A stretch of 35,311 nt of DNA from an uncultured Pseudomonadota bacterium (lineage in GTDB: Bacteria; Myxococcota_A; UBA796; SXON01), in the NCBI GenBank assembly GCA_903921785.1, contig CAIXRH010000298.1, positions 1 to 35,311 of the forward strand, in the 5' to 3' direction. The notes beneath the pieces were generated by a model. It was not told the DNA's origin and ran no database searches. It saw nothing but the letters and a program-made list of their open reading frames with translations. The position numbers and the translations under genes were made by a program. Position 1 is the first letter of the stretch; the number at the start of each line of letters is the position of its first letter. This document shows positions 22,595 to 30,901 of this stretch, piece after piece.

Positions 22595-24729
22595 TGGAGG
22601 CACGGTCCGCTCCGCGTTCCCAGGGCTGTGCTGAGGAGTGCCCACGCGTGGGCGTTGTCGCCGGCCCCGTCCACCATCTCGGCCCCCGCCTCATCCGTGC
22701 ATCCGCGCGCCAAATCCCCGAGCGCGAGGCACCATTGGCCCCCCGACGTCACCGGCTGCCCCTTCTTGTTGTAGGTGAACTTCGCGTCGGCACAGCCGAT
22801 CCCGGCGGCCGTGTAGAGGTGGGTGAGCACGCTCGCCCGCGCTCGTCGATCGGTCGGCAGGTTGGCGAGCCGAAGGTCGGCGAAGTGCAGATAGGCCGGA
22901 ACGTCGTTGATGAACCCGGCCACCACCAGGCACTCTTCCTGGAGCTCCGGGCCGTTGACGGGCGCGTAGGGCATCCACGGCTCCGCGGCCCGACAGCGGG
23001 CGATGGCGGCCTCCCCGACGATGTCCGCCTCGGCGTTGCCGGTCTCCACGTAGCGCCCCGCCAGAGCGGAGCGGGCGCGCACCTCCTGCCACGCGGCCTC
23101 CACCCGAAGCCAGTTGTGATCGTCTCCCGGAGGGAGCGCCGACCAGAACGGCTCAATCGAGGCGGTCGCCAGCTCACAGTCGGTCGGAGAGATGACCCCA
23201 TGCGTGCGCCGACGGCAGGCCCCGGCGTACAACGTCGCCTTCGCGAGCATCGCCTCGGGTTCGTGCAGGCACTTGACCTCACTGACCGCCGAGCTCGCCG
23301 CGTCGAAGTCCGCCTGAGACCAGTCCGTGTCGAACTGCCAGCGTTGTTGCCAGACCATCGCCAGGGCACGGACGGCGCAGGTCCGGGGGGTCTCGTGGTT
23401 CTCCCACAGCCCCTCGGCCTCCTTCGCAAGGCGATCCCGCTCGGTCTTCCCGTTGAGCGCGATGTCGGTCTTGTGGACCTTGAGCTCCGCCATCAACCGC
23501 TCGGCCTCCTCATCCGCGGCGTTCTGCACCCACAGATAGAGGACCGTGCCCAGTGAGCACAGCGCGAGCCCCCCCAGGCCGAAGGCGGCGAACGCTGCCT
23601 GGCTCAGGCCGACGAGGATGCCGCGACAACCGCTGGCGCGCGCACCCGGCGGCGCCGAACGCGGCGGCGCCCCGCCCCCCCCGCGTTGCCAGCCCGGTCC
23701 GTTCCCGCCCGGCTCGGCCGGGCCACCGGGAGGCGGCACCTGGGCGCCCACCGTCCCCGAACCCGCGGTCGCGGTGCCGCCGCCCTCGGGGACCCGTTCG
23801 GTCGCGCTCCCGCCGCCACCCTCCGGCACCCGCTCGGTCGAGCTCGCACCGACCGGCGCGCGTTCTGTGGCGCCGACCGGGACCCGCTCGGCGCCGGGCT
23901 CCGGCGCGACGTCATCGACGGCGCTACAGTCGCGCCCGAGGGTGTCCAAAAGCGGCGCCGCAGGATCGAGCAGCCGCTGGCGGAGGTGGACGATCGCCGG
24001 CCGACAACGGGGATCGCGGGCGCGACACGCCCGGATCGGCTCCAGCCACGGCGCCGGGAGGTCCTCTCCCCAGAGCGCCGTGAGCACCCGCGCGAGCGCC
24101 CAGGTGTCGCTGCCGATCCAGGTCTCGCCGCGCTCGAGCTGCTCCGGCGCCGCCCATCCGCGCGTACGGTCGCGGCTGGGGGCCCCGACGTCCGCCGCGG
24201 GCACCTCGCGGATGGTGTCGAGGTCGATGAGGCCCACTCCGCCGTCCGGACGGAGCACCAGGTTCGACAACTTCAAGTCGCCGTAGGCGACACGACGGGC
24301 GTGCAGCTCGGCGAGGATGTCGAGGATGGCCTCGGTCGCGCGACCCCGGGCGCTCAGGCTCAGGGGCTCGGGGAGCTCGTGGAGCGGCGTGCCCTCGATC
24401 CAGGTGGTGCTGAGGTACACGTGCCCCTCAGCGGTGACCCCCGCATCCACCGCGCGGGGCCACCTCGGGGGAAACCCAGGGTCCGCGAGCAGCCGGGCGG
24501 CCACCGCGTAGCCCTCCAGCGTCATCGCGATTTCGTCGCCCAACGAGGCGATGCTTCCCCGCCCCTGCAGCGCAGCGTGGCGCACCACCCGCTCGAAGTG
24601 CCGGGGCACCGTTGAAGACCGCAGCACGCGCGTGACGCAGGTGACCCCCTCGCGCGCACACAGAAACACCCTCCGCTCCGGGCTGTCCCGGAGCATGCGG
24701 ATCAGCTCCTGGCCTTCTACCGGCGTCAC
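22591..24729 (-). CDS. Transmembrane Ser/Thr-kinase-like protein with Cys-rich extracytoplasmic domain
   Basis: The protein has 712 aa from a GTG in a GTGA overlap. Residues 20-255 are kinase-like: catalytic loop YGDLKLSN (D151, K153, N156), DLD in place of DFG (D169), and AAPEQ in place of APE (A194-E196). The N-lobe has no glycine-rich loop and no lysine before K153, so the ATP-anchoring Lys is missing; R34 in VTRVLR is the nearest match. A Pro/Gly/Ser linker (about 265-365) holds four ERVP/ERAP motifs. One TM helix lies at about 370-401. The C-terminal 310 residues contain about 11 Cys and helical repeats, with no PASTA. By position it corresponds to PknA/PknB of actinobacteria. It may be a pseudokinase or an atypical kinase. 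Confidence 0.85.
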   Translation of the reverse strand: MTPVEGQELIRMLRDSPERRVFLCAREGVTCVTRVLRSSTVPRHFERVVRHAALQGRGSIASLGDEIAMTLEGYAVAARLLADPGFPPRWPRAVDAGVTAEGHVYLSTTWIEGTPLHELPEPLSLSARGRATEAILDILAELHARRVAYGDLKLSNLVLRPDGGVGLIDLDTIREVPAADVGAPSRDRTRGWAAPEQLERGETWIGSDTWALARVLTALWGEDLPAPWLEPIRACRARDPRCRPAIVHLRQRLLDPAAPLLDTLGRDCSAVDDVAPEPGAERVPVGATERAPVGASSTERVPEGGGGSATERVPEGGGTATAGSGTVGAQVPPPGGPAEPGGNGPGWQRGGGGAPPRSAPPGARASGCRGILVGLSQAAFAAFGLGGLALCSLGTVLYLWVQNAADEEAERLMAELKVHKTDIALNGKTERDRLAKEAEGLWENHETPRTCAVRALAMVWQQRWQFDTDWSQADFDAASSAVSEVKCLHEPEAMLAKATLYAGACRRRTHGVISPTDCELATASIEPFWSALPPGDDHNWLRVEAAWQEVRARSALAGRYVETGNAEADIVGEAAIARCRAAEPWMPYAPVNGPELQEECLVVAGFINDVPAYLHFADLRLANLPTDRRARASVLTHLYTAAGIGCADAKFTYNKKGQPVTSGGQWCLALGDLARGCTDEAGAEMVDGAGDNAHAWALLSTALGTRSGPCLQ

Positions 24730-27700
24730 CGCTTTTTCTTCCCCTTCGCCTTCGCCTTCTTCGGGCTGGACGCCTCGGGGGCCGGCGGGGGCGGCGCCGG
24801 AAGGTAACCATGCGCCTGCAACGCCTCGATCGCGTCGATCGCGAGCGGACCCGCGGCGCTGGCGCCAAAGCCGCCGTGGGGGACGACGGCGGTGACGACG
24901 TAGCGGCCCGCGCCCTGACCACAGTCGGCGTTGCTGGACGGCTCCGCGATGGCCACGAACCACGAGTGCGGCCCGGTGACCTTCCCCGGACGGATGCCCC
25001 AAGGCGCTTCGTCACGGGTGCCCGGCGCGTCCGCCGTACCGGTCTTCCCGTAGATGCGTACCCCCGCGACCTTCGGGAGCTTCGCCCCGGTCCCCTTGTT
25101 CATCACCTGCTCCATCCCCGAGAGCAGCGGCGCCACCGAAGTGGCCGGGGGGAGCAGGTCCTTCCGCTCACAGGGTGCGCCAGCCTCCATGGTGGAGGGA
25201 CAGCGGACGTAGGTGCCACCGTTGGCGATCGTGCTGACGAAGCGCGCCGCCTGCATCGGGCTCCAGCTCCCGGCGCCCTGTCCGAAGCCGGTCTGGGCGA
25301 GCCGTCGGCTCCCCCCTTCCCCGAAGCCCGTGTACGCGCCGTCCTTTTCGTCGAGCACGCCGGGATTGCCGAACTCCACGCCATCGGTACGCAGTCGCCG
25401 GTAGGGCTCCGGCCCGAGCTTGAGCCCGAGCTGGCCGAAGTAGACGTTGCTCGACTTCGTGATCGCCTGCACGAGGTCGAGCGTGCCGTGGGCGCCGCCG
25501 TCGCCGTGGTCGTGGATCGGCTTGGTCCATCCCGGGAGAGCGAAGCTCGGACGGCCGTCGTCCACCTGGTCGCAGACGAAGCTGGGCGACGCCGAGGTGG
25601 GACACGCGTCGGGCTGGAGCTCGGCGGAGACGATGCCTTCGCGGATCGCCAAGAACGCGGTGAGCGTCTTGAAGACCGAGCCGGCCTGGAAGACGCCGTG
25701 GGCGCCGGTCTTGTCGGACCAGGGCCCGTAGATGCCCATGAACTTCTTCTCGTCGGCGCGGCGCAGCGGGCGCCACGCCGTGCCTCCCGGATCGAAGTCC
25801 GGCCACTGGGCACGAGCAAGGACGGCGCCCGTGGTCGGGTCCATCACCACCACCGCGGCGGCGCCGACATGCCCTGGACCGGTCGACTTCGTGGCCGCCG
25901 CCTTCGCGGCCGCGGCGAGGTCGGCTTGGAGCTTCGCGTCGATCGTGAGGGTGACGCTCCGCTCCGCGACGGCGTCGGCGAGCGTGCGAAGCGCGGCGGC
26001 CCGCTCGGCCAGCGGCATCCGGGCAATGGGAAGCAAGGGACGCAGGTCGGGATCGTTGAGCGTGAGCTGGCGCAGATCGCCGGTTGCGCCGCGGGCGGCA
26101 GCACGACGGGCCGCGGCGGCAGCACCGTCCCCTCCCCCGCCGTCCTCCCGGGCGAGGACGATCTGCGGCGTGCCCCGAACCGAGGAGAGCCACACGGTGG
26201 GGCCAGAGGGAAGGTCGGGCCAGCCGCGGAGCTTCCCGTCGAGCTGGCGTTCGAGCTGCCACGCGGCGCGGGCCACCCCGCGGTCCGCCGGACCGAGCAC
26301 CGTACCGAACGCCTCGCCGAGCGGGTTCACCCGCGCCCCCGCGGTGGGCGACGCGGCGAGGACCTCGCCGTTCCGATCGAGGATCGAGCCCCGTCGGACC
26401 TGGTTCGCCAGCCCGGTGAGGCGGGGATCGTGACGGATCCACGGCGTGCCGTCGTCGAGCGTGGTGACGACCCCTCGGAGCGTGGTCTCGTCGCGGTTCA
26501 ACACCGACCGCACCCCGGTGGCGACCGCGAGGCCGAGCCCGAGGAGCACCAGGGCCACCCGGAGGTGCTGCACGCCCAGACGCAGCTCGGCGAGCTCCTC
26601 GGTGTCCGCCCGATACCGGCCGTCTTCGCCGAGGCGCACCAGCAGGGCGAGCACGCCGAGCAGCGCCACCGTGCCGGTCTTGCCGAACGACAAAAACGGC
26701 ACCACGACGCCGGTGAGCGGGAACAGGCCGAGCGTCCCACCCAGGATGACGAAGGCCTGCCCCGTGAGCAGGAGCCCCAACGAGGCCGCGATCATCACCC
26801 GCTCAGGGGTACGGTTGAAGGCCGCGACCCGGAGGCCGTCCGCCACCGACACCGCGAGGAGCGCGAGGTAGGCCACTCCGCCCGCCTCCCCGAGCACCTC
26901 CACGAGGTGGGCATAGATGAGGTCGGTGTGTCCGGCAGGGAGCGCCCCAGGGATGCCCGACCCGACCCCCGAGCCGGTCCACCCGCCGGCGCCCATCGCC
27001 CACCACGCCATCGCGAGCTGGTCGCCAAAAGGGCGGGCGTTGAGCCAGGGGTCCCGCCACATGTCGACCCGAAGCGCGAGGGTGGACGAGGGGGCGAGGT
27101 CCGGATCGTGCCAGAACAGGGCGAGGAGCGCCGCGGTGAGGGCGACGGCCGCGAAGACCCACACCGGAGAGCGGGTGACCACGTAGAACAGGCCCAAGAA
27201 GACGAACGCCAGGATCAGCGTCGGGCCGAAGTCGTGGACGGCAAACAGGGCCGCCCAGCCGGCCACCAGGATCGCGACGGCCACCAGGAGCAGCCGCGGA
27301 CGGGGGATCCGCAACCAGCCGGGGCCGACCCGATGCCACCTCAGCTTCAGCGCCCGGGCACCGAGCGCCCCGCCCACGGCCACCGCCACGCAGAGCTTCA
27401 CCACCTCGATCGGCTGGAACCCCCAAAGGTTGATGGTCTGGCCCGACTGCCCGGGCGCCGTACCGAACGCCGCGAGGAGGTCGACGAGGACCACCGCCAG
27501 CCCGATGAGGCCCCACCGCGCGCGAGTGAGCAGCGCGCCGATGTCGCCAGGGATCACGAGGAGGAGGGCGCCGGCTGCCCCGGCGTAGAGCACGCCCTCT
27601 GCGAACGCCGGCCCCGGCCACGACGCGGCGAACGGCGAGCCGTACCCGGTCTGGAGCGCAAAGCCGAGGCCAAGGGCCGCGTAGGCGGCCGGCATGGAGA

Positions 27701-27947
27701 ACGGGGCGAGGATGTGCTGCCCCTTGCGCACGAAGCCCCCGTAGACCCGTGCCACCGCCAGGAGCAGGCCCGCGGCGGCGAATTCCCAGCCCGCCGTACT
27801 GAGCTGGGCGTGGAGGGCGGTCGCGTCCCCAGCTTCGCCGCGGAGGGTCGCCGCGGTGATGCTGCCGTCGAGGGCGCGCGCGGCGAACCACGGCCCGAGC
27901 GCGGCGACGAGCACCAGGAGCAGCGGCTCCAGCAAGAGCAGGATCAT
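24726..27947 (-). CDS. RodA/FtsW (SEDS) glycosyltransferase fused to PBP2-type transpeptidase
   Basis: The protein has 1073 aa. Residues 1-480 are a multi-pass SEDS domain: GFQPIEVVKLCVAVAVGGAL, HDFGPTLILAFVFLGLFYV, GGWTGSGVGSG and the LPAGHTDLIYAHLVEVLGE loop (D342, likely the conserved catalytic Asp), then GLFPLTGVVVPFLSFG. Residues about 510-1050 are a class B PBP: a VRRGSILDRNGEVLA pedestal segment, the SVFK motif (S757, K760), SSN at 832-834 and KTG at 968-970. SEDS proteins polymerise glycan and the PBP cross-links it; normally these are two proteins (RodA and PbpA/PBP2). The chain has no stop or frame change between halves. The C-tail is Pro- and Lys-rich. A GAGGAG site precedes the ATG at 27947. 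Neighbours are the PP2C gene upstream and the kinase-like gene downstream. Confidence 0.92.
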   Translation of the reverse strand: MILLLLEPLLLVLVAALGPWFAARALDGSITAATLRGEAGDATALHAQLSTAGWEFAAAGLLLAVARVYGGFVRKGQHILAPFSMPAAYAALGLGFALQTGYGSPFAASWPGPAFAEGVLYAGAAGALLLVIPGDIGALLTRARWGLIGLAVVLVDLLAAFGTAPGQSGQTINLWGFQPIEVVKLCVAVAVGGALGARALKLRWHRVGPGWLRIPRPRLLLVAVAILVAGWAALFAVHDFGPTLILAFVFLGLFYVVTRSPVWVFAAVALTAALLALFWHDPDLAPSSTLALRVDMWRDPWLNARPFGDQLAMAWWAMGAGGWTGSGVGSGIPGALPAGHTDLIYAHLVEVLGEAGGVAYLALLAVSVADGLRVAAFNRTPERVMIAASLGLLLTGQAFVILGGTLGLFPLTGVVVPFLSFGKTGTVALLGVLALLVRLGEDGRYRADTEELAELRLGVQHLRVALVLLGLGLAVATGVRSVLNRDETTLRGVVTTLDDGTPWIRHDPRLTGLANQVRRGSILDRNGEVLAASPTAGARVNPLGEAFGTVLGPADRGVARAAWQLERQLDGKLRGWPDLPSGPTVWLSSVRGTPQIVLAREDGGGGDGAAAAARRAAARGATGDLRQLTLNDPDLRPLLPIARMPLAERAAALRTLADAVAERSVTLTIDAKLQADLAAAAKAAATKSTGPGHVGAAAVVVMDPTTGAVLARAQWPDFDPGGTAWRPLRRADEKKFMGIYGPWSDKTGAHGVFQAGSVFKTLTAFLAIREGIVSAELQPDACPTSASPSFVCDQVDDGRPSFALPGWTKPIHDHGDGGAHGTLDLVQAITKSSNVYFGQLGLKLGPEPYRRLRTDGVEFGNPGVLDEKDGAYTGFGEGGSRRLAQTGFGQGAGSWSPMQAARFVSTIANGGTYVRCPSTMEAGAPCERKDLLPPATSVAPLLSGMEQVMNKGTGAKLPKVAGVRIYGKTGTADAPGTRDEAPWGIRPGKVTGPHSWFVAIAEPSSNADCGQGAGRYVVTAVVPHGGFGASAAGPLAIDAIEALQAHGYLPAPPPPAPEASSPKKAKAKGKKKR

Positions 27948-27974
27948 CGTCGACTCCTCAGGCGAGGCTCGGGA

Positions 27975-29288
27975 TCAAGGGGGAGCTCCGGCCGCGGGGC
28001 CGGGAGCGGGAGCGGCCGGGGACGGAGCGGCCGGAGGCGGAGCCGAAAGGGGGGGTTCGACGCCGGAGGGGACGACCGACTCCTCGGGGATCACCCCGAC
28101 GTCCCGACGGGAGACGAGCCCGTCGCCCTCGATGACCAGGGCCCCCTCTTCGCGCAGCCGCACGTGTTCAAGGATCGCTCGGGCCCCCTTGGGGACCACC
28201 AGCCGAAGCCGACCGCCCTCCACCCGCACGTCGCGAACGAGCACCTCCCCGCCCTCGGACAGCTCCAGGGACAGGTCACGTTCGAGGTCCAGGACGTCGC
28301 GATCGAGCTGCACATCGGCGTTTCCGCCGACGCCGACGATCCAATCGCCACCGGTGATGCGCTGGCCGGTGACCCGCAGCACCCCCCCCGATCGGACCTC
28401 GGTGTGCGTGGCGCTTGGCACCACCAGCTCGCCAGGAGCCCCGAGAAGGGACTCCGCGCTGACGACGCTCGGCAATTCGGCACGGCCCCCCGACCGCCCA
28501 TAGGCGAACCAGAGCCCGACCGCGACCGCGACCAGCGCGAGTCCGGAGAGCACTCCCGCCCAGGGACGGGCCGGCGCGGCGCCCCGCCGGAAGCGGCCGA
28601 CGCGGATCACCACGACGGTGACGTTGTCCGTTCCCCCGGCGGCGAGCGCCATCCCCACCAGGCGGGTGGCCGCGGCGTCGGCAGGGCGCCCATCGGCGCG
28701 AAGGCGCACCAGCTCCCTCCCGAGCTCCTCCGCCGGCACCATGTCGTGGAGGCCGTCGCTGCAGAGCACCAGCAGGTCGCCGCGGGCCACGCGGCTCCGC
28801 CCGGTCTCCACCCAGTCCCCCTGCAGGTCCCGGCGCCCGAGATCGCGGGCCACCTGTCGCTTCTTCCCTGGAGCGGCGTCCGCGAGGTGGTCGTGCGTGA
28901 GTTGTCGGACGCCGTCGGCGCCCACGAGGTAGGCGCGGGAATCGCCGACGTGCGCCCAGGCCACGACCCCGCCCCGGTCGTCGAACCGTAGGGCGGTGCC
29001 GACGGCGCCCATCCCCTCCTTGCCCCGGTCCGCGTCGGCCTCCGCGAGGATCCGGTCCCTCGCGACGCGCAGCGCCTGCGCGAGCACCGTCTCCCCGGCG
29101 AGCTCGGGCACGTCGGGCACCTCCGCGACGGCGGCCACGGCGATGGCGGCCGCCACCTCGCCGGCCTGCTCCCCGCCCATGCCGTCGATCACCGCGAAGA
29201 GCCCCGCCGCGGGGCGACACACCCAGGCATCCTCGTTGGAGCTGCGGACCTTGCCGGGGTGAGTGCGGGCCGCAGCGTCGAGGCTCAC
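27975..29288 (-). CDS. PP2C-type Ser/Thr phosphatase with membrane anchor
   Basis: The protein has 437 aa. The PP2C core (about 1-232) has RSSNED (15-20), DGMGG (35-39, metal Asp D35), HVGDSRAYLV, the SDGLHD metal site (D178) and GGTDNVTVVV (D221, N222). It needs Mn/Mg and removes phosphate from Ser/Thr. One TM helix lies at about 243-263. The remaining 170 residues are extracytoplasmic and made of short strands (ADVQLDRDVLDLERDLSLEL, GEVLVRDVRVEGGRLRL), ending in a Pro/Ala-rich tail. Its position between the FHA genes and the RodA fusion is that of pstP. The start is a GTG in a GTGA overlap with the FHA gene upstream. It probably counters phosphorylation in the same locus. Confidence 0.92.
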   Translation of the reverse strand: MSLDAAARTHPGKVRSSNEDAWVCRPAAGLFAVIDGMGGEQAGEVAAAIAVAAVAEVPDVPELAGETVLAQALRVARDRILAEADADRGKEGMGAVGTALRFDDRGGVVAWAHVGDSRAYLVGADGVRQLTHDHLADAAPGKKRQVARDLGRRDLQGDWVETGRSRVARGDLLVLCSDGLHDMVPAEELGRELVRLRADGRPADAAATRLVGMALAAGGTDNVTVVVIRVGRFRRGAAPARPWAGVLSGLALVAVAVGLWFAYGRSGGRAELPSVVSAESLLGAPGELVVPSATHTEVRSGGVLRVTGQRITGGDWIVGVGGNADVQLDRDVLDLERDLSLELSEGGEVLVRDVRVEGGRLRLVVPKGARAILEHVRLREEGALVIEGDGLVSRRDVGVIPEESVVPSGVEPPLSAPPPAAPSPAAPAPGPAAGAPP

Positions 29289-30112
29289 CGCGTCACCGTG
29301 CCGCGCCAGGCGCCGCCGCCGAGCCCGACCGCGGCGGGAAGCACCGCCCGCACGGCCTCGCCCTCCGCGAGCGCGACCCCGGCCACCTCCACCGGGTTCG
29401 AGCCCGGGAGCCGGACGATCTCCGCTTCGTTCCCACGGATCGTCACCGAGATGTGCCGGCGGCTCACCCGCGGTCCTGCGCCGGGGAGCGCGAGGTGGTC
29501 CGCGCCGACGTCTGGCGCGGCACGGCCGAGCGCCATGGGTCGGCCCTCCGGCAGCCCGATCGAACCGGCTTCGCAGACCACACGGAGGCCACTCTCCCGC
29601 TCGGTGGACTCCGGCGCCTTCGGCGCGGGCTTGGCGATGCGGTCGGCCCGCATGGTGATCTCGCCGGGCACGACCGGGGCCTGGGCGAGGTCCTTGCGGT
29701 GCCGGACCCGGAGCACACCGCGGCCCTCGTTGAGCTCATCTCCCTCGTCGACGACGAGCGCGACGAGGAACCCTTCGGGCATGCGGGCATCCCGACGCAC
29801 GATCTCCTCATTGAGCAACGAGAGGAGATCCGTGCGGAGCGCATCCTCTACGTCGCGGAGTCGGTCGTGGTCGGGCCGAGAGAGGAAGATGCGGTACTCA
29901 TTCCACAGCCAGGCTCGACCCTGGACGTCGGTGAAGTCGCACGCGTCCATCACGGCGACGATGGCCTGCGCCAGCGCTTGCCCGTCCACGGTGACCGGGG
30001 CCGGAGCCCGGACGAAGATCGACTCGATCGACTTGCCGATTCCCTTCCGGCTGCGCCTGGCCTTCGAGAAGTCGACCAGGAAGGTGCCAGCGTTCGCTCC
30101 GCGCGTGATCAC
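29285..30112 (-). CDS. FhaA_N (DUF3662) and FHA domain protein
   Basis: The protein has 275 aa. The N-terminal part (about 15-135) matches the FhaA N-terminal domain: FSKARRSRKG, ALAQAIVAVMDACD and NEYRIFLSRPDHDRL. A linker (about 140-175) contains ST and E-rich residues. The FHA domain (about 176-265) has a full motif set: LGRAAPDVGADHLAL, then RVSRRHISV with S217 and H220, and the SNPVEVAG turn. FHA domains read phosphothreonine. In actinobacteria FhaA lies two genes from pstP and links kinase signals to wall synthesis. The start is the GTG at 30112 in a GTGA overlap with the upstream FHA gene. Confidence 0.88.
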   Translation of the reverse strand: MITRGANAGTFLVDFSKARRSRKGIGKSIESIFVRAPAPVTVDGQALAQAIVAVMDACDFTDVQGRAWLWNEYRIFLSRPDHDRLRDVEDALRTDLLSLLNEEIVRRDARMPEGFLVALVVDEGDELNEGRGVLRVRHRKDLAQAPVVPGEITMRADRIAKPAPKAPESTERESGLRVVCEAGSIGLPEGRPMALGRAAPDVGADHLALPGAGPRVSRRHISVTIRGNEAEIVRLPGSNPVEVAGVALAEGEAVRAVLPAAVGLGGGAWRGTVTR

Positions 30113-30819
30113 GCGGCCTCCAGGCGCAAGGCGATGCGGGCTTCCCGGCCGTCGTGGAACTCTACGCGGTCGCCCAGCGCGACGGGCACGCGACCCGAGG
30201 CGGTCATCGCCGGACGACGGGGGGTGCCGTCTCGGGGGAGGACCACGACGAATTCGCCTTGGTCACGAGCCTCGATCTCGAAGCCAGAGCCGGTGCGGCG
30301 CAGGATGGCCGCGCCGCGGGAGAGCCAAGGCGCCGCCTCGGCGAGCACCACGTCGTTCTGTACACGGTTGTCCGTATGCCACCGGCCACGGCCGATGCGC
30401 CATTCCCGGCGAGCCGGGCCGATCGGGTACCGGTCGCCGTCGTGATCCCCGCCTTCCACCACCAAGACCCCGAGCACCGGGGCGGGGTCCTCCACCACCT
30501 CCACCCCGTCGCGCTCGCCCCGCTCCACTTCCCAGCGCCGGGCGGGGAGCACGGAGGGGTCCAGCCGCTCGTTGAGCAGGCGCGCCGTGATCTCACGCTC
30601 CGTGGTCGGGTCGGCCGCCCAGCCACGCAGCGTCTCCAGGGAGCCCTCCCTCGCGCTCACCCGGAGGATGACCCCCGGCGGAAAACTCGGCTCGCCCTTG
30701 AGGTCGCGACGAGCGAGATCGAGGATCCCTCGGGCAGCGAGCGAGACGAGGTCGGCACGGCCGAGCTCGCCGTCGGTGTCTGCGGCGAACGAACGCCGCA
30801 AGTCGTCGAACCAGCGCAT
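30109..30819 (-). CDS. FHA domain protein, first gene of the cluster
   Basis: The protein has 236 aa. The N-terminal 110 residues have weak similarity in layout to FhaA_N (DLVSLAARGILDLARR, PGVILRVSAREGS, EREITARLLNE). The FHA domain (about 115-235) has WRIGRGRWHTDNRVQNDVVL, but the usual VSRxHA is LSRGAA (S167, R168, G169): the His is replaced, so phosphopeptide binding may be weak or lost. A strong AGGAGG site precedes the ATG at 30819, and its stop overlaps the next start as GTGA. It leads the minus-strand cluster; upstream sequence (30820-30901) separates it from the FHA-GGDEF gene. Confidence 0.85.
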   Translation of the reverse strand: MRWFDDLRRSFAADTDGELGRADLVSLAARGILDLARRDLKGEPSFPPGVILRVSAREGSLETLRGWAADPTTEREITARLLNERLDPSVLPARRWEVERGERDGVEVVEDPAPVLGVLVVEGGDHDGDRYPIGPARREWRIGRGRWHTDNRVQNDVVLAEAAPWLSRGAAILRRTGSGFEIEARDQGEFVVVLPRDGTPRRPAMTASGRVPVALGDRVEFHDGREARIALRLEAA

Positions 30820-30901
30820 GGGGCCCTCCTAACCGGGTGAAGATAGACACCGCGGGCGTTCTCGTCGTCCCCGCCCTCACGATCGAGGCGAGGACGCAGG
30901 A

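Noticed and set aside
24810-28991. Open frame of about 1390 codons on the plus strand opposite the RodA-PBP and PP2C genes
   Set aside because: It is antisense to genes with complete catalytic motifs. Its translation is Arg/Glu/Gly-rich without domains, as expected for the antisense frame of high-GC coding DNA.
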